DNA of 64,000 bases from Ascidia mentula (GCA_947561715.1 OX387197.1:9173001-9237000), one strand, 5' to 3'. Positions 11,359 to 23,499 are shown, numbered from the stretch's first letter. Notes: a model not told the origin generated them from the letters alone. Translations and numbers: made by a program.

Positions 11359-14300
11359 GATATCGGTAATATCTGTTCTAAGACACACCTGCTTGAAAAC
11401 CCTTACAACGTGCCTTTTATTCAGGTTTTCTTTGAAGCGAATTTTGGTTTAACTGGGAGGCGCTTATCAAGCCTGCTTTAGGACCGTGACCACAACAGAC
11501 GTAAATGGATTAACGCTGGTGTTGCCAAATTAGAATGGGCAAAAGATACATCTCCTGTTACCCTACGTTGCCATCAGCCAGCCTGGAGGTACGGATCGAT
11601 AATAATGTATTAGCATGGTCCGCTGGGACTCGAATTAGTTTTTGGATTTACGTTGATAACGTTATCGTTTGACGGTCGGTGCGAGATCCAGGACAGCACG
11701 CGGAGTGATGTAACAAAAAGTTTGTATATACCTACATCTCAAAATTTCAGGAAAAATCAATAATGACTCCAAACATGAACCAGACGTTCTTTGATTTGAA
11801 CCTCATGTGTAATCAATTATGAGTTTTATAATCCGACCGCGGCGTTACCAGCAGAAGTGCAAATGCACGCTCCTTTGTAAAAACATGACACAGCACCAAG
11901 GCGAATGGCATGGCACGCCTCCGGGACGGGAAAGCAAGGCGAGAACAAACAAGTGGTGACAGACAGAAGAAAGGACATCCCACACCCGTGGCCGTTTCAC
12001 TGAAAGCTGCAATTCGCTCTCGGATATCCAGCAAGACGCCCCGGACCTTGGCACAAAGGACCAGACTTTGGTTTCGCGGACGGTGTCGTCTATTTCGGGT
12101 TTGACCCTCGCGACACGTAAGGCCATGGACCGCGACAGGTTCCGTGTGGCTCCGTGAGGAATCTGTGGCACGCTCCCCAAAAGTGGGGTAAGTTCTCGGA
12201 CACCTGTTCTTCCTCTTAGACACCCCTCTCCAACTTGGACGGCCACGGTTCGCCGTTTGACAACCTGAAACCGAGCGATGCAAATGCAGCGTGATGAATG
12301 CTGTCTACTGACAGTGCCGGGCGGGAGATGTAAGTGCCCACAAGTGTACCCGGTGTTCATTTACTGCATCCCTGTTTGTTCTCACTGAAATAATTGGGTG
12401 TGCATCTTGTGCGAAGTTAAATAATTCGGCAGTTACAACCAATGATTATACGACACAAGGTTTTTACCCCCAAATTAAACCAAATATCGTATTGCCATTG
12501 TACACAAACATAATTTTTTATGAGCACAGTTTTTTATTTGCGTAGGTTACCTTTGTAGTTTACCCGTGATATAGAAGAAAATAGTTTTAATATGTTACCT
12601 ATGTTTTTAAAAATTTAAATAAAACGAAAGTCTTCCTTCCCAACAATTAAAAATGCCCCAAAACAATGTTGTCAGTTAGTCAACTTTCACCCAAACTTCG
12701 GTTTATGGCGGAGTCTTTATAGCTTCTTCAATTTTACAGCTTTTACACAGACAAGGAGCGATCTATCTCTTATACTTCTCCGCCTAATCCTCGTATGGAG
12801 GTGCGAGGATTTAGGAACATTTTTCTGTCGATCCGGTGGAGTCGAGCGGATAATGCGGACCAGAGGAACTGTAGTGACGTTAAGCTCCTTGGTAAATTTA
12901 ACTTGTCCGACGAATGCAGCAAAAGTCAGCGGGTCTCTGCAGGAATGACTCGTGACTCACAATTTCATGCACTTGATGTTTCAGGCGGCCATAACCTTTC
13001 CCGCCGAGGTTCGTAGATGACGAGGAGACTTGAACAAATTAAGTTACCAACAATTGTTTTTGTGTCAAAGGGGTGAAGTTTGTGTGAAGTTGTTTGTGAA
13101 CCGCCTTCCATGTCTTATATTTTTAAAGCGCGTTAAGAGCCTTCAACCAACATAATTTCCTCTCTTCAGCAACACTGAATATAGTTCTGATAAACGGTAA
13201 AAAAATCCGTTTGTTCCACAACCGTACGTGTTGGGATATTTGGATTTACCAAATGTGTGTGTAAACCGTGCGCGACATTTTTAACGTTGTAACAGTACGT
13301 TTATGCGCATTATATAAAACGGCAGTGTATAATGCAACTTTTTTTTATTAGTTTTATCACTTGGCGTTAACTGGACAACCGTACATCAGCTGGAGTGAGT
13401 ACATCAGTACGTGGCATTAGGGTCGTCTAGACAACGACGTGTGGGGGTCGATATCTTTTGAGCCTTTTTACTCATCCGTCAATTCGACTCCCCCTAAGCA
13501 AACTTTTTCGCCTAATGACCCAAAGCTTGTTGTTTTTAAGCTGTATGCGGGTAAATCTAAGCCTGGGGTGGAAAGATTGATGACGAAGCTGTCGTATGAC
13601 GCTTCTTGACATTTCAATGCTAACATCTTAATACCGGTTTAAATTCGGATGTATTATTATAGCAACGCACCAATAGGTGCAGTTAAATAAGACGTTTGTG
13701 ACGAGTGTGATCATCTGTGCATTTTAAGGTTAAAAAGGCGTTGCTCTCTTTTTTACGATCGCAATTTTTCACATACGACATTTTGGATGGGAGGGGGGAA
13801 TTTCGTAACCAACAATTTAAAATTATATTTAAACGTATTTACTAACAGAAAGATGCAAAAAAGGTCATTGTTTCGATACATCACTCGTTGATGATTTTTT
13901 TTCATAAGGAGCACGAATAACCGACCGAGTAAATAGTTTGGTTTTAAAAATAAATTACACAACAATGGCACATTTTCTGTTAAGTTGAACTGCGAAAATA
14001 TAACGTATTTGAATAATTTTCATACCTTAGGACACGAAAAAGTTTTTACCCAAAGCAGCAATGACAATAAATTGATTCGAAAATATATTGTTGAATGTTT
14101 GGTAAAAGAAACACTTTTCTTTCCATTAGAATAAAAACTGTACATGATGAGCCCAGGGGGCTGATGAATATCTATATTCTACTGCCACCAAGCGGAAAAA
14201 AGATCCATGACTTAATGAAAAATTCTGTTCAGCTCAATTTCGTTTGCGTTTACAAATATTTCCTTTTGCGCCTTACACATGTCAAGAGCAAATAAAAACA

Positions 14301-14601
14301 AACTTGCTTAATGAAAAAAGTTTATTATCCGGAAATTTGAACTTTTTACAAATGCACACGCATTGTACGTGTTTCCGCAATGAGGTAAGAAAAACAGAAT
14401 AGCGTATACGTCACACACAAATGTGACGAAAAAAACACTCTACGGCAAAATATAATAAAGCTTGACTCTACCTACAACAGGTTGGCTATGTCACTCTATC
14501 AAACAATGCATATATACGTTAATAATAAGACATAGGTAAGACACGATGCAAATTTGTTTACACTGTAATGTGCATACTTATGTAATGTATTGTAATGTTT
14601 G
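11359..14601. other. Long spacer between copies A and B
   Basis: No gene can be supported. A GC-richer island at about 11880-12350 holds two overlapping antisense open frames (Arg/Ser-rich translations, no domain), probably chance products of base composition. The rest is AT-rich. TTTATT near 14321, read on the minus strand as AATAAA, is a candidate poly(A) signal for copy B. Confidence 0.5.
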
Positions 14602-15990
14602 CTAAGCTGCTACGGAATAGGCTTTATTTCTTCTATACACAGCTAGAAAAATGCGTGCAATCAGTGCCATAAGAACGAGACCTAGATCAACGGAAGCAAT
14701 AATCAGATTCTGATTTCCATCTGGCAAAGGTCTCAGTTTGTCGATCAAAGCCGAAAGAGCGAGGATCAACACAGGGTAGATGGTGTAGGTGTAACGACAA
14801 TATTTTTCAAGGACAAAGTTTTCAAGAATGAACCACACGATGATAATTGCCATCAAAAGAACAAGAGACACGGTTGAACCGTTGACAACCGATATATTTC
14901 CTGTGAACAAACTTCAAATTATACTCTTTCAAGCTTTGGTCTTTAGAAAACTTGCTATCATTAGAGCATACCAGATTTTGAAATATCATAAACGTAAAAC
15001 TTAGACATGCCAAAAATGAATTTATCATTAAATTTTGACCTCGCAAAACAGCAGGTGTTACTCCAAAGCTGTCTTCATATATAATGATCTCAGCCAGATT
15101 TAAGAGGGTTGCAATGGTAAGCCAGGTTGCTAACGTGCAGAGCCCATTTTGTATCAATATCCTGACCAGCCACAGAATAACTTCAAAATCGGACAAAAGG
15201 TCAAGTTTTCATTTTTAATACACGTGTATAAGTAAAATTGCAGAGAGAATTTTAATGCCACATCTCTACTTTAAGCAAAATGCCAGTTGCATTCATACCC
15301 TTGTGATCAGCTTTGAGTGCGGGCGTATTGTCAACAGAAGCCTTGTAAGAAGTTCCAATCGCCGCATAAGCAGACAGTATGGATAGAATAAGAAGCGCTA
15401 AGGAAAGTCCTAATATTTCGCGATCAAATGCGAACAACCATCCAACCGTTGATGCAAATACAAGACCGTAAGCAAGTAGAAATGTCTGCAAACAAAACAA
15501 CCCATCATATGTGAACACACAACAAAAAATATGCGTCTGCAGGAAGCTATTGGTATTCGAGTCAACAATAGTTGATAAAAATGTACTGTATAATACTGTA
15601 GCTTAAACTGAACATGTCATTTACCTTGGGTATAAGCGTTGGAGTAAGTTTAACTGGGCTTCTGTCGACTGGAATGAAACACGAAACAAGTATGTAAACG
15701 ATTCCTACCAAATTCCACAAGTATATTATCGGCCAAACAATAGAAAATGCCACAGGCTTTGGGGATACTTGTTGATAATATTTGTTATCAACGTCGCTGT
15801 TTGAGCTTTGGTACAACCCTATTTACAAAAAATATATTCGTGAGTAACTAATACCTACAGATCAGACAACACAAGCTGGATTTATACTAAACTTACCTCC
15901 GATTTTGGCGGTATTTAAATAGGCAAAAACCAACGACAAAACGTAAGTGACAAATACAAACACTATTAATAAAATCTGTACTTTTTCCAT
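14602..15990 (-). CDS. TspO/MBR-like polytopic membrane protein, copy B
   Basis: Five exons (15897-15990, 15625-15818, 15299-15485, 15040-15180, 14602-14900) give 304 residues from ATG 15990 (MEKVQILLIV). Exon 1 is a hydrophobic segment ending AYLNTAKIGG. Exon 2 carries NKYYQQVSPK then IVWPIIYLWNLVGIVYIL. Exon 3 has GWLFAFDREILGLSLALL and exon 4 has QNGLCTLATWLTIATLLNL. Exon 5 has ENFVLEKYCRYTYTIYPV, DGNQNLIIASVDLGL and a basic tail. About seven or eight membrane segments are predicted, so an integral membrane protein is certain by inspection. The match to large bacterial tryptophan-rich sensory proteins rests on order and motif pattern. Exon 5 is nearly identical in DNA to that of copy E, unlike the other exons. 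Confidence 0.82.
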
Positions 15991-16107
15991 ATTTCAGCAA
16001 CTATTTCTGCCTATTGAGTATTAACACGGCCTGCTGTTGTTGTTGGCTAGGCGTGACTGGACGTTTGTGGCAAAAACAACGACGCCCCTAACCAGTCAAC
16101 CGAAACT

Positions 16108-16117
16108 GTTATATAAC
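16108..16117 (-). promoter_or_regulatory. TATA-like box of copy B
   Basis: On the minus strand the sequence reads GTTATATAAC, about 118 nt upstream of the copy B start codon. Similar TATATAA sites lie about 100 nt upstream of copies E and F, which supports a promoter role. Confidence 0.45.
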
Positions 16118-16157
16118 TTGCGACGCAGCGAGGTATGACGACGAAAACACACTAGAA

Positions 16158-16570
16158 CAGTGGTTCTCAAACTGTGGTACGCGTACCACTAGTGGTACGC
16201 GAGAGCTTTTCAAGTGGTACGCGATATAGTCTACTCTATACAATTTGCCGCACTTTGCAGAAGCCAAAACCGCTGCAAATACATGTTGTCGGTTTTCTTT
16301 ATTGTGCATTTGGGACGCAATAGTATCAACGTGAAATTGTTGCACTGTTGAAGTAATTCTGACATCGTGTATTCAACTGTGCAACAATTTCACGTTGATA
16401 CTATTGTGTCACAACTGCACAATAAAGAAATCCAAGCAACTGGTGATATTGGCTAAATTGTTATTGATTGGTGTTATGTCATAACAGTTATGGTATAGTA
16501 ATACGGTGGTACGCAGTGTATTAAAAAACAAATGAGCGGTACGTGATTGGAAAAAGTTTGAGAAACACTG
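16158..16570. mobile_element. Non-autonomous hAT-type MITE with 8-bp target duplication
   Basis: The 413-bp element begins CAGTGGTTCTCAAACT and ends in the inverted form of CAGTGTTTCTCAAACT, a 16-bp terminal inverted repeat with one mismatch. It is flanked by a perfect 8-bp duplication, CACTAGAA, at 16150-16157 and 16571-16578. An 8-bp duplication and the CAGTG...TCTCAAACT termini are typical of hAT transposons. The interior has GGTACGCG repeats near the left end. It also has a long internal hairpin, with arms at about 16318-16346 and 16380-16408 containing TATCAACGTGAAATTGTTGC and its complement. There is no transposase frame, so it is a passive derivative. Confidence 0.88.
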
Positions 16571-16958
16571 CACTAGAAGGAATTCGATTTTAGGAAAAAT
16601 AGTGGTTTAGGCACGATATTCACATTAGGCACAATATTTTACTAAGTTCTTGAATAAAATTCTTATACCTCGCTCTGCATGTCAACAAACTCTTTATTAG
16701 AAGTATTTAATTGTGCTCTCTGTAAATTGCATACGGACAAATATGACAAAACAACAAAACCTAAACAGAAAAAAAATGATGTGATTTTACTAATCACATC
16801 AGAAAAAAAATGTTTGGAAGAAAACACAAGTTTGATAATACTTGAATAGATACAGATCTAAACACAAAAAATATTTGTTTTGTTTGTACATCAACAACTA
16901 TATTGTTCCAATAAAAAAATGATGCTATCTTTTGAGTGATTGGGTATTGGTTACTAGT

Positions 16959-18382
16959 TTAATTGGATTTTTTCTGTAAAGAGTCAGATTTTTGCACAGA
17001 TTGGTTTTGGCGGTAACCAACTGCCATTGTCACTCGTGCAACAAGAGCCATAAGTGCTACTCCCAGGTTAATAGAAGCACAAATAAGATTTTGTTTGGCA
17101 TCAGGCAAATTATACAATTTGTAGGTTAGCCAAAAAAGACCATGAATAAGCACAGGGTATATGGTATATGTATATCGACAATATTTTTCAAAAATCAAAT
17201 TTTCCAAAATAAACCATCCCATCATAATTGCCATAAGCATGATAAGAACAACTGTTGATCCACTTTCTATCGAGAAACTTCCTGCAACAATATGCTCAGT
17301 TGGCAAACAAGGCAACTAAGTTATAAAAGATTTCAATTTTAATACAGAGGATTTAAAATTTGTTTATAAAAATATATTTGTCTGTTATTTTGTTTCAAGT
17401 TTAAACAAATGCTGTAACTTTGGTTTATTTGGGATTAATAGTGTTTCACAAAATACAAATTAGTAAAGTATTATTAAAAAAGTTTGTCACATTGTTACCT
17501 CGTAAGATGGCAGCAGAATCACCAAAACTGTCATCATATATAAGTAGATAAGCAAAGTTTAATAAAGTTGCAATAGTAAGCCATGCAGCAAAAGTGCAAA
17601 GGCCATTTTGCACCAAAATCCTCATACACCAAATACCAGCTGTTAAAAAAACATGATATTGAGATTGTACAAACAGTTTTTCATGCATGTCTGATACTAA
17701 AATGTCATTATTACCTTTGTGTTCAGATTGAGTTGATGTTATATGGTCATTGACTGTTTTATAGGATATACCAATTGCAGAATATACAAACAATATTGCA
17801 AGAACTAGCAGTAGAAAAGATAACCTCAAGAGTTCACGGCAATATGCAAAGAGCCATCCAACGGTTAACAAAAAAGATAAACCATAGCATAATAAAAATG
17901 TCTGTGAAATATACAATAATGGTTACAATTTAGCATTTATCAACCTTGGCTAAGTTAATGTCATTCATGTGTGTGTTAGAAATATTTTCCTTTTATAACA
18001 ATCTTAAATGATCTCCTAAGAATATACATTGAATTGCTACCCACATTAGGTACAAGCACTTGGCTTTTTCCACAGCATGCAATGATAATGTACAAAATCC
18101 CAACCAAATTCCATGAATATATAATTGGCCAAATAATACCAAAAGCAATGGGCTCTGGTGATGCTTGAAGAAAGTATTTATTGTCAATGTCTCCATTGGA
18201 GCTATAGAAGAGACCTGCTCAAAAATACATCATTAAAGAACCACAACTAATTGAGAAGTGATACGTCAGCATGAAAGCAACTTACTTTTCACACCGAAAG
18301 TATTTAAATACGCAAAAGCAAAAGAAGCCAAATAACTAGACAAGGCAAAAACTAGCAATAAACCCTTTACTTTATCCATCAT
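16959..18382 (-). CDS. TspO/MBR-like polytopic membrane protein, copy C
   Basis: Five exons (18286-18379, 18045-18214, 17715-17901, 17499-17639, 16959-17281) give 304 residues from ATG 18379; a second ATG directly before it (18382) would add one Met. Motifs match the family: NKYFLQASPEPIAFGIIWPI, GWLFAYCRELLRLS, QNGLCTFAAWLTIATLLNF and EKYCRYTYTIYPV. Exon 2 is 170 bp instead of 194, so the loop between the second and third hydrophobic segments is eight residues shorter. The usual SPVK...PTLVPK linker is reduced to GKSQVLVPN, followed by a GTGGGT donor. The C-terminal tail is longer and charged (QKSDSLQKKSN). The flanking DNA is more AT-rich than around B, D or E. Confidence 0.78.
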
Positions 18383-19249
18383 TTCCACAGGTTTTGAACT
18401 TGCAGAGCTGGTCAAGAACCAAAACACACCAAACACGCACAGGCAAGTTTTTCTAAAGGGGAATTTATACACTGTAGGCGCAACCAAGCGTCGCAAACAT
18501 AAAAATATAAACAAAAGCTGAAGTGGTTCTTACCAAATATTTGATTTTTATGAACAATTTAGCAATTTATTGTTTTGATGAAGTATGCGTAGTTCTCCTG
18601 ATTACGTGTTTTGATTGATTATTTCTGAAAAGATGTCAGCTCTGTTGCGTTAGCCTAGCACAATGCTATCACATCAATTTTCACAACTGCAATGCCTACA
18701 AATAATCTGATAGATTTTGGGGGTATTGTAAATGAACTTAGTGACAACGTGTAAAACATTCACCGAAAACGAAAACCAAACCATACTATTCCAGTTTTTG
18801 CTGATAACCACTGTGTTGTGCGTTTGTCTTGGGTCTCTTTCACATGTTTGATGTTTGGGTTGGTTACCTACTTTGCCGTGCTGCTTGACATTAGAATTCA
18901 TTTCTCAGTCTGCCTAACTTATACTTCAAACTTTTTTACTTTTAGCTTATCCTATGCAACGGTTTTGATTATCCTGTGTTATAGTTTACTTGATGCTTGC
19001 GTTGAACCGAATTACAATACCAGTGTTTTTTTTTGCTGAATTATGAAACCAAACAAGCAAGGTGCAGAGAAAGGGGTATGTTTATTGCAAGATAGTAAAG
19101 TTAGTTACTAATACATAGAAGACCATTGGTCTGAACGATGTTCTATTGCAAAAATACATAGCTGAAAATCGGATCCCAGTGTGACATGTTGTAAGATTAT
19201 ACGATAAACTCTAACCAAACTTAACCCGGTTCACGGGAAAGAAAAACGT
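18383..19249. other. Spacer between copies C and D
   Basis: No gene is seen. An open plus-strand frame at 18818-19039 has no recognisable domain or partner exons. TTTATT near 19080, read on the minus strand, is a possible poly(A) signal for copy D. Confidence 0.5.
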
Positions 19250-20570
19250 TTAATTTAATTCAAAATCGTGTTTGGCCACTAACTCGGACTTGCTGTATTT
19301 ACCAACTGCCAAAGCAATACGCGATATTAAAGCGAGAAGAACCAAGCCTAGATCTACGGATGCAATGATGAGATTCTGATTTCCATCGGGCAACCCCCTC
19401 AGCTTGTCAATCAAGGTTGAAAGCGCAAGAATCAACACGGGATAAATGGTGTATGTATATCTACAGTATTTCTCAAAGACAAAATTCTCGATGATAAACC
19501 ACGTGATGATGATGGCCATCAGGACAACAATTCCCACTGTTGAGCCGTTGATTGCTGATAAATTTCCTGTAGAAACAAAAATAATAGTTTGTAAGCACTT
19601 ACGTGAGACGAAAAGTAAATAACAGCATTTAATTCGATGGGGACGACCTCAATTGATATCTACGTGGAGATTGCAAGCCACAATCCTATACTTGCATGCT
19701 TCTAATTGCCAGTAAGGGGGAACTGGATTATAAATAACAGAACGTATATAGACAATTATTTGCTACTATACCTCGCAAAACAGCTGTCGTCACTTCAAAA
19801 CTGTCAACGTAAACAATAACATCGACCAAATTTATGAGCGTTGCAACCGTGAGCCAAGTAGCCAGAGTGCAAAGTCCATTTTGCACCAATATTCTCATCA
19901 ACCATAAAACAACTGCAAATATCACACTGTTTTCGACATTACTGTTTCGAACTGAGAGTTATGTTGAAAAAAACCTTTATTGTTCGTTTCGAGCGATGCA
20001 GAATTGTCCGTCACAGCTTTGTAAGAAATTCCAATTGCGACATAAACCGACAACATGGCTACAATAAGAAGCGCCAAAGATAATCCCAAAATTTCGCGAT
20101 CAAATGCAAATAGCCAACCGATGGTTGCCAGGAATGAAAGACTGTAAGGCACCAAGAACATCTACAAACAGAAAACAATGTTGTCCAAAACATTTCTTCA
20201 TAAACAATACCATATATACGAACCTTAGGTACGAGCGTGGGTGTCATTTTCACTGGACTTTTCTTCACAGGAAGACAGCAAGATACAAGAATGTAAATTA
20301 TACCCGCCAGATTCCATATGTATATTATCGGCCAAATTATTCCAAACGCAATACTTTTCGGTGATATTTGCTGGAAGTACTTTCTGTCGATGTCACCGAT
20401 CCCGCTGTTGCTGTACAATCCTATTCACGTGAAATTTAGGTTAATTTTAATTTTTTTATCTTGCCGAACAATTTACCTTCGAGGCCGAGTGAATTTAAAT
20501 TAGCAATGACTAACGACGAAATGTAAGATAGAAATGCGATCAATATCAAAATAAACTGCACTGTGTCCAT
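19250..20570 (-). CDS. TspO/MBR-like polytopic membrane protein, copy D
   Basis: Five exons (20477-20570, 20224-20420, 19975-20161, 19772-19912, 19250-19566) give 311 residues from ATG 20570 (MDTVQFILIL). Exon 2 is one codon longer than the standard (GLYSNSGIGDIDRKYF), with SPKSIAFGIIWPI and YIWNLAGIIYIL. Exon 3 has GWLFAFDREILGLSLALL and exon 4 has QNGLCTLATWLTVATLINL. Exon 5 has ENFVFEKYCRYTYTIYPV and DGNQNLIIASVDLGLVL, then a charged tail ending HDFELN, like copy E. The exon 5 protein is almost the same as in B and E although the DNA differs at many third positions, a sign of selection on the protein. The intron 3 donor (GTTTTT) is weak. Confidence 0.82.
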
Positions 20571-21529
20571 CTTGTCTGACCTGTTTTTGTTCAGCGTTAG
20601 TTATATTGTCTGCATCGCACCAGGGACCTTCCTTTTTATACACAGCACCACGTCATGGACGCAACTCGTCGGCATGAGTGATGTAATCGCTGGTAAAAAG
20701 ACAAAGCGACAAGGCAAGATTTTAGGATGCATCAAAACTACATTTTTTCTCCAAATTTCTCAAATGTCATCAAACTTTCAAACGCACGACAACGTTTAAA
20801 AACCGTATAACACCACAATGGACGAACAGGTCATTCTTGATTGCAAATTTACGTATGACGAAAAATCTCAACTATCAAACGACTTTGCCACACACTAATA
20901 TATTAAGCAACAAACATGGATTGATTTGTTTTTCGGGGTGCAAACGATCGTCGTGACACGTTTCAGTTATGTAACGCGCTCGTGTCGAAGGCAACTTGCC
21001 AAAATCGTTTTAATCGATAATTGTTTTAACGTTATGCAATACTGCAAAACGGGAGGCATGCTGATAAAAGTCATTTCCTCCACAAATACTATATATGGGA
21101 TACAATGACATTATTAGTTTTGTGATGCAAACCCACAAACCATTAATACTATTTTTTTTCTTTGTGAAGACAAACAAATAAAAAATGTGGTCGTTAAATA
21201 CAGCGTTCGACTGAACAAATTTCCATTTGGCTTTAGCTGATGCAAACATACATACAATATTACATAGAAAAGTATTCTACAATCAAAATGTATCCAATTC
21301 GACTGCAAGCTAAACAAATTTTCACAAAAAAGACTGCATTTTGAAAAGGCTTTTATTATTATTGTGAAGTTTTGTTCAAAAAAATTAATTGTACATCATC
21401 GTGAAACCATGCGTGTAAAACATCGTCACTAATCCTCTACGTGGGCAACAATTGTTGAGTCATCACAATTAAAGATAAAACAATTTAGCGATTGTAATTT
21501 GCATTTGAATGTAATCGACAAAACAAAAA
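20571..21529. other. Spacer between copies D and E
   Basis: It holds the copy D promoter side (20631-20657) and otherwise AT-rich DNA with no gene. TTTTATTATTATT near 21345, read on the minus strand, offers poly(A) signals for copy E. Confidence 0.5.
20631..20657 (-). promoter_or_regulatory. Copy D promoter: CATGACGTGG plus TATA
   Basis: On the minus strand CATGACGTGG is followed after 7 nt by TATAAAAAGG, about 61 nt upstream of the start codon. The same CATGACGTGG with a TATAAC 6 nt later lies upstream of copy F, and a CCACGTGATG with TACATAAC upstream of copy G. TGACGTGG is also the core of unfolded-protein-response and CRE-like elements; that reading is only a suggestion. Confidence 0.5.
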
Positions 21530-22938
21530 TCATTTGAGTTCCATATCGTGCACTGGACTTGACGATTTCTTTTTCCTGCACACTGCCAATACAATGCGTG
21601 CAATAAGTGCCACAAGAACGAGACCTAGATCAACGGAGGCAATAATCAGATTCTGATTTCCATCTGGCAAAGGTCTCAGTTTGTCGATCAAAGCCGAAAG
21701 AGCGAGGATCAACACAGGGTAGATGGTGAAGGTGTAACGACAATATTTTTCAAAGACAAAGTTTTCAAGAATGAACCACACGATGATAATTGCCATCAAA
21801 AGAACAAGAGAGACGGTTGAACCGTTGACAATTGAAATTATTCCTGCAAACAAATGAGAGCAAGGATTTACATTCGATATAATTTCGTACACTAATTGTT
21901 TTCTAAATACGCACTGTAATTGCTGGGAACAGCGGTACGTAATGTCAAACAAATCAAACTGTTTTTACGCAAACACACATGCGCTGTTAAATAATTTAAA
22001 TCACTGCCGCAGTAATCATCTGTTCAATAGTTACCTCTCTGAACAGGAGGCTCTACTCCAAAGCTATCCTCGTAGATGATAACATCGGCAAGATTCAAAA
22101 GTGTTGCCACTGTAAGCCATGTCGCAAACGTACAAAGCCCATTTTGAACCAATATCCTGGTTAACCACATCACAACTGCGCAAATGTGTCATTACTTTTT
22201 AAATTTGGTGGTTACGGTTTCCTATATTCCTTACCTTTGCAGTCGGTCTCGAGGGAGGCTACATTGTCAGCCACAACCTTGTAAGAAGTACCGATAGCAA
22301 CATAGACTGAGAGTATGGCTAATATAAGAAGAGCCAACGACAGGCCAAGGATTTCGCGATCAAATGCAAACAGCCAGCCGACGGTCGATGAAAACGCCAA
22401 ACAGTACGCGACCAGGAATATCTGCACATGAATGCAATATTGAAGCCAGCAGAATGTTTTTGTTGCCATACACACGCGTACACAGCGGAAATTGCCACTT
22501 TAGCCTATTCATCCGAAAGGCCTGCTTTGCAAAAGCTCAATGGTGGCACTGAACAGTAGTTTGTAAACATACACAATACAAACCTTGGGTACAAGCGTTG
22601 GCACCATCTTGACTGGGCTCTTCTTTTCAGAAAGACAACATGATACAAGAATATAAACGATACCAGCCAGGTTCCATAAGTAAATAATGGGCCAAACAAT
22701 GGCAAACGCAATGCCTTTTGGTGAAGCTTGTTGATAATATTTATTGTCAACGTATCCATTGTCGCTGTAGTACAAGCCTGCAGTATGGATAAACCAGTTA
22801 AAAGGTGTCGTTGTTCGACAAACGAATATTAAATAAGTACTGACCTTTAACCTCAAATGTGTTCAGATATGCAAAAATAAAAGAAGCAAGGTAGCATACA
22901 AATGCTACAACTATCAAAACTAACTGCACCTTGTCCAT
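21530..22938 (-). CDS. TspO/MBR-like polytopic membrane protein, copy E
   Basis: Five exons (22845-22938, 22584-22777, 22235-22421, 22035-22175, 21530-21843) give 309 residues from ATG 22938 (MDKVQLVLIV). Predicted membrane segments lie at about residues 5-26, 50-74, 97-117, 122-141, 160-195 (one long or two short), and three more in exon 5. Hallmarks are NKYYQQASPK, IVWPIIYLWNLAGIVYIL, GWLFAFDREILGLSLALL, QNGLCTFATWLTVATLLNL and EKYCRYTFTIYPV. A loop of extra-membrane residues (SEKKSPVKMVPTLVPK) precedes exon 3. Bacterial relatives show the same order: a short first segment, a Pro/Tyr spacer, F-x-IWxxIY, a W-rich segment, then W-ITVATIAN. The tail ends in KKKSSSPVHDMELK. No localisation signal can be read. 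Confidence 0.83.
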
Positions 22939-23038
22939 TTCGCACCGTGTCTTTCTCTGCAATGTTTCAGTAGCTCTGCGTAATTCCACTGGTCGTCGTA
23001 CGCGTACAGAATCTCTCACGGTCGGTGTAGCGTTGCGG

Positions 23039-23046
23039 TTATATAA
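23039..23046 (-). promoter_or_regulatory. TATA box of copy E
   Basis: The minus strand reads TTATATAA about 100 nt upstream of the start codon of copy E, within a locally GC-rich stretch. Confidence 0.5.
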
Positions 23047-23465
23047 GCGCCGGCGTCGACAATGCCTAATCTACTTTATCGCGTAGTTTTACAGTTATGC
23101 AACATGATGTTTGCTGTACTCAAAGAGAAAAAACGCTTTATGACGCAACAGGAGAAACAAACCACCTTGTCCGAAGACAGAAGTATTCGATAAATAACAA
23201 CTAACAACTAAATATACTGAAAAATAGGCTTAACGACAAAAACAAACCGTGTTTGCCTGTTTTCCCCAGTGTACCGACACTTGCTAGGCAATTCTGCGCT
23301 GGCACCTCATGCACTCTAAAAACAATGATAAACCATGGTATCTGATAATTGTAGTGCAGATGTGCTAGCCCCGCCTTACATTTCTTCTTTTTTGACGGTT
23401 GCGTTCTCTTTCAGTTTGTGCGCTTCAAAATTGTCCACGTTGTGTTATTTACATTTCTCTACATC

Positions 23466-23499
23466 CTGATGAAGGCTGCTGCATGGTTGCCGAAACGTG
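23466..23499 (+). repeat. CTGATGA...GAAAC short repeat, divergent copy
   Basis: The segment starts CTGATGAAGGCTGC and ends CCGAAACGTG. It resembles the two longer, better matched copies at 25949-26008 and 44967-45015, which start CTGATGAG and contain GGTCGAAACAGT. The similarity is partial. Confidence 0.35.

Larger units (their letters stand above)
15991..16957. other. Spacer between copies B and C
   Basis: It holds the promoter side of copy B (TATA-like site near 16108-16117) and the hAT-type MITE at 16158-16570. The remaining 390 bp next to copy C is AT-rich 3' flank without recognisable features. Confidence 0.55.

Noticed and set aside
11620-11640. Minus-strand ATTCGAGTCCC resembling a tRNA T-loop
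   Set aside because: The flanking sequence does not fold into a tRNA by eye.
11813-12360. Two overlapping minus-strand open frames of about 156 and 171 codons
   Set aside because: They lie in a GC-richer island, have Arg/Ser-rich composition and no domain or splice partners; open length is explained by few AT-rich stops.
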